From contig NZ_FNOW01000027.1 of the NCBI RefSeq assembly GCF_900107145.1, positions 1 to 35,069 of the forward strand: DNA of 35,069 nucleotides, read 5' to 3'. Below, one piece after another: positions 1-8,565 of the stretch. Numbering within the stretch: position 1 is the first letter of the stretch; each line of letters begins with the position of its first letter. Position numbers and translations under genes: made by a program. This DNA comes from Allochromatium warmingii (GTDB lineage Bacteria; Pseudomonadota; Gammaproteobacteria; Chromatiales; Chromatiaceae). The notes under the pieces are model-generated. The model made no database searches. It was not told the origin of the DNA and was given only the letters and a program-made list of their open reading frames with translations.

Positions 1-905
1 GTGAGTCTCAAGTTTACTTAGCGTCTAGTCGATTGTTGCTTCGCCAAATTTGCAATAATCAAGTTCGCTATAAATTAGCCGCTGGCTAGAAAAAAACTGA
101 TTTGCCAGTTTCTAGACAGCCTCTTAGAAACGATCAATGGTCAAAAGACCGTCGCGGGTTTAACGTAAGGTCTTTAGGGAGCCTAAAGTTCTCTGAGGAA
201 CTTCCGGTGAATCTGCGAGATGGTCGCGTTGTAAAGTACGCAAAACATTGGTATGTCGCTATTCCTGTTACAAAAAGCACCGAGCGTACCGAGAACCAAG
301 GGCGCTTAGTCTCCCTAGACCCAGGAATACGAACATTTCAAACGTTCTTTAGCGACCAGTTCGCAGGTCATCTAGGGCAACAAGACTTCCAAAGAATTGC
401 GAGACTCGCAAAGCATTTGGATGATCTGTTGTCACGAAAAGACCGTGAGAAAAGTAAGCGTAAACGCTTGTCGCTCACCAATGCAGCGAATCAAATTCGA
501 GTTAAAATAAAGAACTTGATAGATGAATTGCATTGGAAGGTAGCGAGATTTCTCACTGATAACTTTGATGTGATCTTATTACCTACGTTTGATACGCAAC
601 AGATGGTTGTTAAAACAGCCAGAAAGTTGCGCAAGAAATCTGTCAGGTCGCTATTGTCTTTTAGCCATTACAAGTTTGGGCAGCGACTTGAGCAGAAGTG
701 TATTGAACGAGGCAAAAGACTCATTCGAGTTTGCGAAGCCTATACCAGCAAAACTGTTTCTTGGAACGGTAAATTGCTCAATATCGGGTCAGCAAAAATG
801 ATTACATCAGATGGGATCACGGTTAATCGTGACATCAACGGCGCTCGTGGAATCTTTCTACGAGCTTTGGTGGATTCACCCATTCTCCTTGAGAATGCGC
901 GTTAA
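1..905 (+). pseudogene. Degraded TnpB-type (IS605/IS607-associated) RuvC nuclease, 5' part broken
   Basis: The intact reading frame runs from a TTG at 102 to 905 (267 aa). The same frame continues upstream to the window edge but is cut by a TAG at 87-89, so this looks like the C-terminal two thirds of a TnpB of roughly 350-400 aa. Visible motifs are the RuvC-I Asp in SLDPG (D73), the segment ILLPTFDTQQM where RuvC-II normally has a Glu, the YTSKT motif (214-218), and the RuvC-III Asp in NRDINGAR (D244). The CxxC zinc-ribbon cysteines that normally follow YTSKT are missing. E212, just before YTSKT, may be a relocated catalytic Glu. TnpB is an RNA-guided DNA nuclease encoded by transposons; no TnpA is visible. 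The codons are more AT-rich than in the neighbours, as expected for a mobile gene. The family is clear; activity is doubtful. Confidence 0.75.
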
Positions 906-999
906 TTTTTTACAAGTTTTTGTAGAGTTTATTAACGAAATTGAATCAGTAAAACGCATGTTAACGTACACCGTTGCTATTTCTACCTGACCCGACCTG

Positions 1000-1401
1000 A
1001 TGTCACCATCCTTTGCGCTCCATCCCCAACTTTTAGCCGATTGCCATGTGCTCGGGCGTTTACCGGCAACCCACCTCTTGCTGCATCGCAATGCTGCCGT
1101 GCCCTGGTTCATTCTGGTTCCTGAAACCGATCTGGCCAATCTCTTAGATCTGCCGACCGCGCACCGTGAGGCAGTGTTGGCCGATTGCACGCGCATTGCC
1201 GATGCACTGCGCACGCTGGACTATCCCAAAATCAATGTCGCTTGGATCGGTAATCTGGTGCCGCAACTGCATATCCATATTATCGGGCGTCGTCCCGATG
1301 ATGCCTGCTGGCCGCGTCCGGTGTGGGGGCATCTTGCGGAACACCGCGACTGGGCGGAATCAGATATCAGGGCATGGTGCGAGAGAGTTTTTGGCCAGTG
1401 A
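1000..1401 (+). CDS. HIT-family nucleotide-binding protein
   Basis: This 133-aa protein belongs to the histidine-triad family of nucleotide hydrolases/transferases. The signature is QLHIHIIGR (residues 89-97), in which the first triad His is Gln and H91 and H93 remain. The WPRPVWG block after it is typical of a short bacterial HIT group. In that family the central His attacks a nucleoside phosphate, so a soluble cytoplasmic hydrolase of dinucleoside polyphosphates or similar molecules is possible; the substrate cannot be read from sequence. The ATG at 1000 has no obvious Shine-Dalgarno site. It stands alone between the TnpB remnant and alaC, 108 bases before the latter. Confidence 0.8.
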   Translation: MSPSFALHPQLLADCHVLGRLPATHLLLHRNAAVPWFILVPETDLANLLDLPTAHREAVLADCTRIADALRTLDYPKINVAWIGNLVPQLHIHIIGRRPDDACWPRPVWGHLAEHRDWAESDIRAWCERVFGQ

Positions 1402-1509
1402 TCGGGGTAGTCGGCTCAAAAACTCAAAAACATACCGGATGTGCAAAAGTCAACCGGCGGCGGTAGACTTAACAGCTTTCACCCACCATCATCCACATGA
1501 GGTTTCGCC

Positions 1510-2712
1510 GTGGTCGCCCCCGAGTCAGACTTTTACCGCATCAAGCGGTTGCCGCCCTATGTCTTCAACATCGTCAACGAGTTGAAGGCCGAGGCGCGAG
1601 CGCGGGGCGAGGACATCATCGACTTCGGCATGGGCAACCCCGATCAGGGCACACCCCAGCACATCGTTGACAAGCTCATTGAGTCCGCGCAGCGCCCTGA
1701 CACCCATCGCTATTCGATGTCACGCGGTATTCCGCGTCTGCGTCGGGCGATTTGTAATTGGTATCGTGATCGCTTTGATGTGCATTTAGATCCGGAAAGC
1801 GAAGCCATTTTAACCATTGGCTCGAAAGAAGGTTTAGCGCATTTAGCCCTAGCAACCATGAGCGCCGGGGATACGGTATTAGTGCCGAATCCGGCCTATC
1901 CGATTCATCCCTATGGATTCATTATCGCTGGTGCTGATGTGCGCCATGTGCGTTTGACGCCGGATGTGGATTTCTTTGAAGAATTGCAAAAAGCGATTCA
2001 GGAATCCTGGCCGAAGCCAAAAATGCTGGTGCTCAATTTCCCCGGCAATCCAACTACGCAATGCGTTGAGCTGGATTTTTTCCAGAAAGTGATTGATATT
2101 GCCACCGAACACGGGATCTGGGTCATCCATGATCTCGCTTATGTCGATATTGCCTTTGATGGCTATCAACCGCCTTCGATTCTCCAAATTCCTGGAGCGA
2201 AAGAGATTGCGGTTGAGTTTTTTACGCTATCAAAAAGCTATAATATGCCTGGCTGGCGTGTTGGCTTTATGTGTGGTAATAAAACGCTGGTTTCGGCATT
2301 GGCACGAATTAAATCCTATCTGGATTATGGCACCTTTACGCCAATTCAGGTGGCGGCGATTGCAGCACTCGAAGGCCCACAGGACTGTGTGCGCGAAATC
2401 AGCGATATGTATCAGAGTCGGCGCGATGTGCTGTGTTCTGGATTAAATGCCGCCGGTTGGCCAGTCGAGTTGCCAAAAGCGACGATGTTTGTCTGGGCAC
2501 CGATTCCTGAACCCTATCGCGCAATGGGATCGCTGGAATTTTCTAAAAAGCTCTTACGTGATGCAAAGGTCGCGGTTGCGCCGGGTATTGGCTTCGGCGA
2601 ATACGGCGATACTCATGTGCGTTTTGGCTTGATCGAAAATGAGCATCGCACGCGCCAAGCCATTCGCGGCATTAAAGAGATGTTCCGACGCGATGCGCGA
2701 GCGGGTGGGTGA
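1510..2712 (+). CDS. alaC: AlaC-like alanine (glutamate-pyruvate) transaminase, PLP-dependent
   Basis: This 400-aa fold-type I aminotransferase resembles AlaC/YfdZ, which makes alanine from pyruvate and glutamate. Motifs are the start [11 protein letters not shown] (39-49), NFPGNPT (176-182), the cofactor Asp and Tyr at D208 and Y211, the Schiff-base Lys in TLSKSY (K242), and a C-terminal arginine in HVRFGL. The start is GTG at 1510: a TGA in frame at 1498 prevents any longer form, and a GAGG lies just upstream. Length is normal for the family. A strong terminator follows. In relatives this gene often sits directly before hom and thrC; here a toxin-antitoxin pair intervenes and thrC is absent. 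The first ~230 bases use GC-ending codons much more than the rest of the gene. Confidence 0.88.
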   Translation: MVAPESDFYRIKRLPPYVFNIVNELKAEARARGEDIIDFGMGNPDQGTPQHIVDKLIESAQRPDTHRYSMSRGIPRLRRAICNWYRDRFDVHLDPESEAILTIGSKEGLAHLALATMSAGDTVLVPNPAYPIHPYGFIIAGADVRHVRLTPDVDFFEELQKAIQESWPKPKMLVLNFPGNPTTQCVELDFFQKVIDIATEHGIWVIHDLAYVDIAFDGYQPPSILQIPGAKEIAVEFFTLSKSYNMPGWRVGFMCGNKTLVSALARIKSYLDYGTFTPIQVAAIAALEGPQDCVREISDMYQSRRDVLCSGLNAAGWPVELPKATMFVWAPIPEPYRAMGSLEFSKKLLRDAKVAVAPGIGFGEYGDTHVRFGLIENEHRTRQAIRGIKEMFRRDARAGG

Positions 2713-2729
2713 TTGGCCGACTAAACAAT

Positions 2730-2766
2730 GCCAGAATGCAACTAAGTTTGTGTTCTGGCTTTTTTG
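2730..2766 (+). terminator. Rho-independent terminator after alaC
   Basis: The 7-bp arms GCCAGAA (2730-2736) and TTCTGGC (2753-2759) pair perfectly and are followed by a run of six T. It lies 17 bases after the alaC stop and separates alaC transcription from the hicB-hicA pair. Confidence 0.85.
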
Positions 2767-2788
2767 CTTTTAGCAAAATAAAACGAAA

Positions 2789-3007
2789 ATGAACTCACAG
2801 TCTATTTATACCGCGATTATAACGCAGCAAAATAATTGCTGGATTGGCTGGATTGAAGAAGTTCCAGGTGTGAATTGCCAAGAATCAACATATGAAGCCT
2901 TGCTTCATTCACTACGCATCACGTTACAAGAAGCACTGGAATTTAATCGAGAAGAAGCGATATTAGCAGCAGGATTAAATTATATTGAAGAAAAAATTGC
3001 AGTATAG
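2789..3007 (+). CDS. hicB: HicB-like antitoxin (UPF0150 type)
   Basis: This 72-aa protein matches the short HicB/UPF0150 fold: a partially degraded RNase H-like beta sheet with the pattern YTAII...WIGWIEEVPGVNCQEST followed by an amphipathic helix. HicB proteins bind and neutralise the HicA mRNA interferase and often repress their own promoter; this short form has no separate DNA-binding domain that I can see. It is followed 5 bases later by a HicA-like gene. The order antitoxin then toxin is the reverse of the classic hicAB arrangement. Codons are AT-rich compared with alaC and hom, which suggests the pair was acquired. Confidence 0.8.
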   Translation: MNSQSIYTAIITQQNNCWIGWIEEVPGVNCQESTYEALLHSLRITLQEALEFNREEAILAAGLNYIEEKIAV

Positions 3008-3012
3008 GCAGG

Positions 3013-3201
3013 ATGAAAAGAAATGCTTTATTGAAATATTTGCGCTCACAGGGTTGCGATAGACTGAGAGAAGGCGCTAATCATTCTTGGTGGTGGAATC
3101 CTGAGCAAAATAGACGCTCATCTATACCAAGACACAATGAAATTGATGACATGTTAGCAGTGAAAATCTGCAAAGATCTCGGCGTTAAACCGATTAAATA
3201 A
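3013..3201 (+). CDS. hicA: HicA-like mRNA interferase toxin
   Basis: This 62-aa protein has the YcfA/HicA double-stranded-RNA-binding-like pattern: an N-terminal helix with LLKYLRSQGCDRLREG, then a central NHSWWW strand carrying the usual catalytic His, then IPRHNEIDDMLAVKICKDLGV. HicA cuts translated mRNA when its antitoxin is lost. The ATG at 3013 has GGCAGG immediately before it and lies 5 bases after hicB, so the two are surely co-transcribed. Length is standard for the family. The pair sits between alaC and hom, where many relatives have no gene. Confidence 0.8.
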   Translation: MKRNALLKYLRSQGCDRLREGANHSWWWNPEQNRRSSIPRHNEIDDMLAVKICKDLGVKPIK

Positions 3202-3241
3202 CGCTAATACGACAATCGCACAACACGATTCAGGTGACTGC

Positions 3242-4558
3242 ATGGAACCGGTTAAAATCGGTCTATTGGGCTTGGGAACCGTCGGCGGCGGCACGGTAAC
3301 TGTTTTGACGCGCAATGCACGCGAAATTGCTCGGCGTGCTGGACGTGGTATTGAAATCGCCCGCGCTGCCGCTCGCGACTATCGCCCGGAGCAAATTGAA
3401 GGCTTAGACCAAATCGGCCATATCAGTGATGATGCGTTTGCCGTTGTTGATGATCCGACAGTGCAAATCGTCGTCGAATTGATCGGCGGCTATTCACCCG
3501 CATTTGAATTGGTGATGCGTGCCATTGACAATGGCAAACACGTCGTCACGGCTAATAAAGCCTTGATTGCTAAACATGGCAATGAGATCTTTGCTGCTGC
3601 GCGTGCTAAAGGTGTGATGATTGGTTTTGAAGCGGCGGTTGCTGGCGGTATTCCAATTATTAAAGCGCTGCGCGAGGGTTTAGCTGCCAATCATATTGAA
3701 TGGATCGCTGGGATTATTAACGGTACCGGCAATTTCATTCTCACCGAAATGCGCGATAAAGGGCGACCTTTTACTGATGTGCTTAATGAAGCGCAAGCAC
3801 TCGGCTATGCGGAAGCTGATCCGACCTTTGATGTTGAGGGTATTGACGCGGCACATAAGCTGACGATTCTCGGTTCGCTGGCATTTGGGATTCCGCTGCA
3901 ATTTGAGCGATGCTTTATGGAAGGGATTTCGCGGATTGATGCGCAAGATGTCGCCAATGCCGCTGAACTCGGTTATCGGATTAAACATCTCGGTATTGCG
4001 CGGCGTTCTGCGAATGGAATTGAATTGCGCGTCCATCCGACGTTAATTCCTGAGCGGCGTTTGTTGGCGAATGTCGATGGTGTGATGAATGCGGTGTTAG
4101 TTAAAGGCGATGCAGTTGGGCCAACGCTTTATTATGGCGCTGGAGCCGGTGCGCTCCCGACGGCATCGGCGGTCATCGCTGATTTAGTCGATGTGACGCG
4201 CGCATTGACGACTGATCCAAGTAATCGGGTACCGCATTTAGCATTTCAGCCGGATGAATTAGCTGATACGCCGGTATTGCCGATGGATGCTATTCAAACG
4301 TCGTATTATCTGCGGCTTACGGCGATTGATCGTCCGGGCGTGATGGCGCGGATTGCCAGTATTTTGGGCGAAGAAGGCATTAGTATTGAGGCGATTAAGC
4401 AGAAAGCGCCGAATAAAGGTGAAACGCAAGTCACATTAGTGATGCTGACGCATCGCGTGATTGAAGGACAGATGAATACGGCGATTGCGCGGATTGAGGC
4501 GCTGGATTCGGTGCAGGGCGCGGTGGTGCGGATTCGGATGGAATCGCTGTCAGGTTAA
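3242..4558 (+). CDS. hom: Homoserine dehydrogenase with C-terminal ACT domain
   Basis: This 438-aa enzyme reduces aspartate semialdehyde to homoserine for threonine and methionine synthesis. The Rossmann motif GLGTVG is at 10-15, the NANKALIA-type block at 104-110, and the catalytic block with E191, D202 and K206 follows. A regulatory ACT domain (about 350-430, starting near YYLRLTAIDRPGV) suggests allosteric control by threonine. This is the monofunctional form with no aspartokinase fusion. The ATG at 3242 follows AGGTGA with short spacing. No thrC follows: the next gene is convergent, and the TTAA at 4555-4558 supplies the stop codons of both genes. Confidence 0.93.
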   Translation: MEPVKIGLLGLGTVGGGTVTVLTRNAREIARRAGRGIEIARAAARDYRPEQIEGLDQIGHISDDAFAVVDDPTVQIVVELIGGYSPAFELVMRAIDNGKHVVTANKALIAKHGNEIFAAARAKGVMIGFEAAVAGGIPIIKALREGLAANHIEWIAGIINGTGNFILTEMRDKGRPFTDVLNEAQALGYAEADPTFDVEGIDAAHKLTILGSLAFGIPLQFERCFMEGISRIDAQDVANAAELGYRIKHLGIARRSANGIELRVHPTLIPERRLLANVDGVMNAVLVKGDAVGPTLYYGAGAGALPTASAVIADLVDVTRALTTDPSNRVPHLAFQPDELADTPVLPMDAIQTSYYLRLTAIDRPGVMARIASILGEEGISIEAIKQKAPNKGETQVTLVMLTHRVIEGQMNTAIARIEALDSVQGAVVRIRMESLSG

Positions 4559-5355
4559 TGCAGTTCTAAACACGTCTGCCACGCTGCTAATAATTCGGTA
4601 TTTGCAGCGGCCAGCGCCAAGCGTGGTTCAAGCGTCAGCGTGGTGCTCAATGCGAGCGTTTCGGGAATTAAATGCCAGGCTGCCGCTCCCGCTTCATCGG
4701 CAATTAAGCGCCCGGCGGCATAATCCCATAACTTTTGGCCGCCGTGCAGATAAAGCTGAAAACGCCCCGCCGCCAGCCAGCACCATTCAAGCGCCACTGA
4801 GCCGAGATAGCGTTGCGAGCCAAAACATGTCTGTCGGGTGACACGGTGCAGCAGCGCCGGCGGCAGGCGCTTGAGATCGACCATCGCCAGATTCTCGCGC
4901 AGCTTGGAACTGGGCGCACTGGGTTGAATCGGCTGGTTATTGAGCCATGCGCCTTGACCGCGTGCGGCGACGAAACATTCATCACGCACCGGATCGAGGA
5001 TTGCGCCGAGCGTCGGTTGACCGCCTTCAATCAGCGCCAGCGAAATCGAGAACGCCGGAAATCCGGCGGCATAGTTGCTGGTACCATCCAGCGGATCGAC
5101 CACCCACAGCGCCCCGTTTGCCCGCTCCAGCAACTGCGCTTGTTCGGCGGCGGTCATCTCCTCACCCAGCAGCGGAATGCCGGGGAAATCCCGTGCCAGC
5201 GTCTCGGTTAAATAACGTTGCGCGGCGAGATCCGCTTCGGTGACCACGCTGCCATCGGTTTTATGCTGGGCGGTGATGCCGTGCCAGTTCGGGAGAATCG
5301 CGGTTGCGGCGGTGGCGCGGAGTATCCGGGCAAGCTGGGTTAAATCAGTGGTCAT
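4555..5355 (-). CDS. Inositol-monophosphatase-family (SuhB/CysQ-like) phosphatase
   Basis: This 266-aa protein is a lithium-sensitive phosphatase-fold enzyme using two or three Mg ions. Metal ligands are visible: GEE (64-66), the signature VVDPLDGTSNY with D87 and D90, and LWDYAAG with D211. The family hydrolyses phosphomonoesters such as inositol phosphate, 3'-phosphoadenosine 5'-phosphate or fructose bisphosphate; the specificity here is not evident. It is shorter at the C-terminus than a typical SuhB. The start is the ATG at 5355. It converges on hom with a 3-base overlap, and the tandem repeat array lies upstream of it. Confidence 0.85.
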   Translation of the reverse strand: MTTDLTQLARILRATAATAILPNWHGITAQHKTDGSVVTEADLAAQRYLTETLARDFPGIPLLGEEMTAAEQAQLLERANGALWVVDPLDGTSNYAAGFPAFSISLALIEGGQPTLGAILDPVRDECFVAARGQGAWLNNQPIQPSAPSSKLRENLAMVDLKRLPPALLHRVTRQTCFGSQRYLGSVALEWCWLAAGRFQLYLHGGQKLWDYAAGRLIADEAGAAAWHLIPETLALSTTLTLEPRLALAAANTELLAAWQTCLELH

Positions 5356-5422
5356 GGGCGATCTGTCGATGCGTTGGTGATACGCGGGCGCTATCCGAGC
5401 AGCGCCGAACGCAGTTTAATTT

Positions 5423-5713
5423 GAGACAGGATTAACAGAATTACGCAGGATTTACAGGATTTTTAATTATTCAATCGTGTTAATCCTGAATTATCCTGTT
5501 AATCCTGTCTAGTTTTCTTGAGACAGGATTGACAGAATTAGGCAAGATTTACAGGATTTTTAATTATTTAATCGTGTTAATCCTGAATTATCCTGTTAAT
5601 CCTGTCTAGTTTTCTTGAGACAGGATTGACAGAATTAGGCAAGATTTACAGGATTTTTAATTATTCAATCGTGTTAATCCTGAATTATCCTATAAATCCT
5701 GCTAGTCAGTATT
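5423..5713. repeat. Three tandem 97-bp units of a CAGGATTAACAG palindromic repeat
   Basis: Units begin with GAGACAGGATT at 5423, 5520 and 5617, exactly 97 bases apart. Each unit is itself an imperfect inverted repeat: a left arm with CAGGATT.ACAG blocks and a right arm ending TTAATCCTGTCT, with an AT-rich centre. Units 2 and 3 share GATTGACAGAATTAGGCAAG where unit 1 has GATTAACAGAATTACGCAGG, and unit 3 ends in a variant (CCTATAAATCCTGCTAG). With the short flanks this fills most of the 377-base gap between the phosphatase and manC; no gene is seen there. Confidence 0.93.
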
Positions 5714-5732
5714 CACTGTGGAAGCCACGTCA

Positions 5733-7241
5733 ATGCCCATACAACCCGTTATTCTCTCTGGTGGCTCCGGTACGCGCCTGTGGCCGCTGTCGCGTGAAGC
5801 CTATCCCAAGCAATTTCTGCCGCTCACCAGTCAGCATACCATGTTGCAAGAGACGGTCAGCCGCCTCGATGGGCTGACCGCAGAACACCCGCGTCAGGCG
5901 ATTGTGGTGCGCGATCCGCTGGTGGTGTGTAACGACGCGCATCGTTTTTTGGTCGCCGAACAGTTGCGCTTGATCGGCCGCCAAGCGGCGGCGATTGTGC
6001 TCGAACCAAAGGGGCGCAATACCGCACCGGCGCTGACGCTCGCGGCGCTGGTCGCCCAGCAAACGGGCGATGATCCGGTGCTGCTGGTGATGCCCGCCGA
6101 TCATGTGATCCGCGATGAGGTGGCATTTCGGGCAGCGGTCGCGGATGCGCACGCGCTGGCACGCGCTGGCGCAGTTGTCACTTTTGGGATTGTGCCGAGT
6201 GCGCCCGAAACCGGCTACGGTTACATCCGGCAGGGCGCAGCTCTGGATGCGACTGGACTCAACGGCGTGGCTGCGGTGCTCGATGGCTTTGTTGAAAAAC
6301 CCGATGCGGCGACCGCGCAAGGCTATCTGGCTTCGGGTGACTATCTGTGGAATAGCGGTCTGTTCGTGCTCCGTGCGTCGGTGTGGCTGGCGCTGATTGC
6401 CCGTTTTCGCCCCGAAATCGCCGAGTGTGTGCAGCAGACCATCGCCACCGCCGCGCCCGATGGCGAGTTTTTGCGCCTTGATGCCGAACTCTTCGCGGCC
6501 TGTCCGAGCGATTCCATCGACTATGCGGTGATGGAACCGTTGTCGCTCGCGGCACGAACCGAGGCGGGCACGGCGCTGCCGCGGGCGCTGGTGATTCCGC
6601 TCAATGTTGGTTGGTCAGATGTCGGCGCGTGGTCGGCGTTGTGGGCGGTGCGTGAACAGGATAGCAGCGGCAATGTGCTCGACGGTGATGCCTTTGTGCA
6701 TCATGCCCATGATAATTTGCTGATTGCCCAGCATCGGATGTTAGCTGCAATTGGTGTCGATAATTTAATTGTGGTTGAAACACCGGATGCGGTATTAGTC
6801 GCGACCAAAGACGCGGCGCAGGATGTTAAAGCGGTGACGCAATTTCTGCAACGCCAGCAGCGCAATGAATATATTCATCATCAGCGCGTTCATCGCCCCT
6901 GGGGTGCGTATGAATCCATTGGTCAAGGATCGCGTTATCAGGTCAAGCGTCTGACAGTTAAACCGGGCGAATCGCTGTCATTACAAATGCACCATCATCG
7001 CGCCGAGCATTGGATTGTTGTTTCAGGAACAGCGCGTGTGACCTGCGATGACAAGAGTTTTCTGCTGACCGAAAATCAATCGACCTATATTCCGGTTGGT
7101 GTCACACATCGGCTGGAAAATCCGGGCCGGATTCCATTGGAATTGATTGAAGTGCAATCCGGTAGTTATCTGGGTGAAGATGATATTGTGCGCTTTGAAG
7201 ATCGCTATAACCGCGATCCAGTTGAGCCGCGCACGGATTGA
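5733..7241 (+). CDS. manC: Mannose-1-phosphate guanylyltransferase / mannose-6-phosphate isomerase
   Basis: This bifunctional enzyme of about 502 aa makes GDP-mannose for surface polysaccharides. The N-terminal nucleotidyltransferase domain has the signature ILSGGSGTRLWPLSR and the YPKQFL block; the middle has VEKPD and a left-handed-helix region. The C-terminal cupin isomerase domain starts near HRPWGAYESI and has the metal-binding MHHHRAEHW motif. A GTG 15 bases upstream (5718) is in frame, but the ATG at 5733 has GGAAG eight bases before it and matches the usual N-terminus. It stands alone between repeat elements, without a polysaccharide operon; two glycosyltransferases lie 14 kb away. 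Codon choice becomes more AT-ending from about 6700 on. Confidence 0.92.
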   Translation: MPIQPVILSGGSGTRLWPLSREAYPKQFLPLTSQHTMLQETVSRLDGLTAEHPRQAIVVRDPLVVCNDAHRFLVAEQLRLIGRQAAAIVLEPKGRNTAPALTLAALVAQQTGDDPVLLVMPADHVIRDEVAFRAAVADAHALARAGAVVTFGIVPSAPETGYGYIRQGAALDATGLNGVAAVLDGFVEKPDAATAQGYLASGDYLWNSGLFVLRASVWLALIARFRPEIAECVQQTIATAAPDGEFLRLDAELFAACPSDSIDYAVMEPLSLAARTEAGTALPRALVIPLNVGWSDVGAWSALWAVREQDSSGNVLDGDAFVHHAHDNLLIAQHRMLAAIGVDNLIVVETPDAVLVATKDAAQDVKAVTQFLQRQQRNEYIHHQRVHRPWGAYESIGQGSRYQVKRLTVKPGESLSLQMHHHRAEHWIVVSGTARVTCDDKSFLLTENQSTYIPVGVTHRLENPGRIPLELIEVQSGSYLGEDDIVRFEDRYNRDPVEPRTD

Positions 7242-7260
7242 TCTGTTTGACAGAAAAACA

Positions 7261-7348
7261 AGACAGGATTGACAGGATGATTCAGGATTAACAAAATTTA
7301 ATTTTTAAAAAATCCTGTAAATCCTGCGTAATTCTGTTAATCCTGTCT
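7261..7348. repeat. CAGGATTAACAG-type palindromic repeat after manC
   Basis: Arms AGACAGGATTGACAGGAT (7261-7278) and ATTCTGTTAATCCTGTCT (7331-7348) are near-perfect inverted complements, with an AT-rich centre. It belongs to the same family as 5423-5713, 28751-28856 and 32857-32946. It lies 19 bases after the manC stop and could fold in the transcript. Confidence 0.9.
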
Positions 7349-7414
7349 CATTTTTCTGCGGTTCGGTTGTCTGCACCCACTGTTTTTCTTTGATTACAAC
7401 GCGGTTTATCACTC

Positions 7415-8506
7415 ATGGGATTTAAATGCGGTATCGTCGGTCTGCCTAATGTCGGCAAATCGACCCTATTCAATGCGCTGACCAAAGCAGCGATTGCGGC
7501 TGAAAATTACCCCTTCTGCACCATTGATCCAAATGTCGGCGTCGTGCCCTTGCCCGATCCGCGACTCGATGTGATTGCAGCGATCACTAAGCCGCAAAAA
7601 GTGCTGCCGACCTCGATGCAATTTGTCGATATTGCTGGATTGGTCGCTGGCGCTTCAAAAGGCGAAGGCTTGGGCAATAAATTTCTCGCCAATATCCGCG
7701 AAACCGATGCGATAGCGCATGTGGTGCGCTGTTTTGAAAATGACGATGTGATTCATGTCGCCGGTAAAGTCGATCCGCTCGGTGATATTGAGGTGATTAA
7801 CACTGAACTCGCTTTGGCGGATTTAGAATCAGTGAGCAAAGCCTTAGATCGTGCCCAGCGTGCGGCGAAAACCGGCGATAAACAGATCATTAAGCGCAAA
7901 GAACTGTTAGAACGCGCTCAGGCCCAGCTTGATAGCGGTAAGCCAGTGCGGGCATTGGGTTTTGATGACGATGAACTGAATGAATTGCGCGATCTGTTTT
8001 TATTGACCGCCAAGCCGACTATGTATATCGCCAATGTATCCGAGGATGGGTTTGAGCAAAACCCATTACTCGATCAGGTGCGGGAATTAGCGGCGAGTGA
8101 AGGCGCGGTGGTGGTGCCGGTCTGTGCGGCGATTGAGGCGGAGATTTTAGAACTCGATGATGCGGCACGCGATGAGTTTTTAGCCGATTTGGGATTAGAT
8201 GAACCCGGCTTAAATCGCGTGGTGCGGGCGGGTTATCGGCTATTAGGTCTGGAAACCTATTTCACCGCCGGCCCAAAAGAAGTCCGCGCTTGGACAATCC
8301 CCCAGCAATCAAAAGCACCGCAAGCAGCGGGCGTCATTCATTCCGATTTTGAGCGCGGCTTTATTCGCGCTGAAGTGATCGGCTATGATGATTTTGTCGC
8401 CTGCAAAGGTGAACAGGGCGCAAAAGAAGCCGGAAAATTGCGCTCAGAAGGCAAGGAATATGTCGTGCAAGATGGCGATGTAATTCATTTTCGGTTTAAT
8501 GTTTAG
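7415..8506 (+). CDS. ychF: YchF/OLA1 family P-loop nucleotidase
   Basis: This 363-aa protein is the universally conserved ribosome-associated YchF, an OBG-family member that prefers ATP. The N-terminal domain has the P-loop GLPNVGKS (9-16), the switch region with YPFCTIDPN, and [18 protein letters not shown] coiled-coil insertion follows (about 145-180), and the C-terminal TGS domain ends in the typical [13 protein letters not shown]. Length is exactly typical. In many bacteria it follows pth; pth is not here. Start at the ATG at 7415 just before GFKCGIVG. A strong hairpin follows the stop. Confidence 0.96.
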   Translation: MGFKCGIVGLPNVGKSTLFNALTKAAIAAENYPFCTIDPNVGVVPLPDPRLDVIAAITKPQKVLPTSMQFVDIAGLVAGASKGEGLGNKFLANIRETDAIAHVVRCFENDDVIHVAGKVDPLGDIEVINTELALADLESVSKALDRAQRAAKTGDKQIIKRKELLERAQAQLDSGKPVRALGFDDDELNELRDLFLLTAKPTMYIANVSEDGFEQNPLLDQVRELAASEGAVVVPVCAAIEAEILELDDAARDEFLADLGLDEPGLNRVVRAGYRLLGLETYFTAGPKEVRAWTIPQQSKAPQAAGVIHSDFERGFIRAEVIGYDDFVACKGEQGAKEAGKLRSEGKEYVVQDGDVIHFRFNV

Positions 8507-8552
8507 AGCTTCCAGCCGCCAGCTTCCAGCAATAAGCTGACGGCTGGTAGCT
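8507..8552. terminator. Strong hairpin between convergent ychF and antiporter genes
   Basis: The 19-base arms at 8507-8525 (AGCTTCCAGCCGCCAGCTT) and 8534-8552 (AAGCTGACGGCTGGTAGCT) pair at 17 of 19 positions around an 8-base loop. The hairpin overlaps the last base of the ychF stop region and lies 13 bases from the antiporter stop, so it could end transcription from both sides, though there is no T-run. The same words recur at 10328-10407, 18949 and 24986, so it is also a member of a dispersed repeat family. Confidence 0.7.
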
Positions 8553-8565
8553 GATTGCTCCCGCT

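Noticed and set aside
5423-5713. Possible CRISPR array in the triple repeat
   Set aside because: The whole 97-bp unit repeats with no variable spacers of the usual size, and similar elements occur singly elsewhere in the window. It is a tandem duplication of a palindromic element.
5730-6320. Antisense frame of 196 aa over manC
   Set aside because: Low-complexity Arg/His-rich sequence opposite clear nucleotidyltransferase motifs; a shadow.
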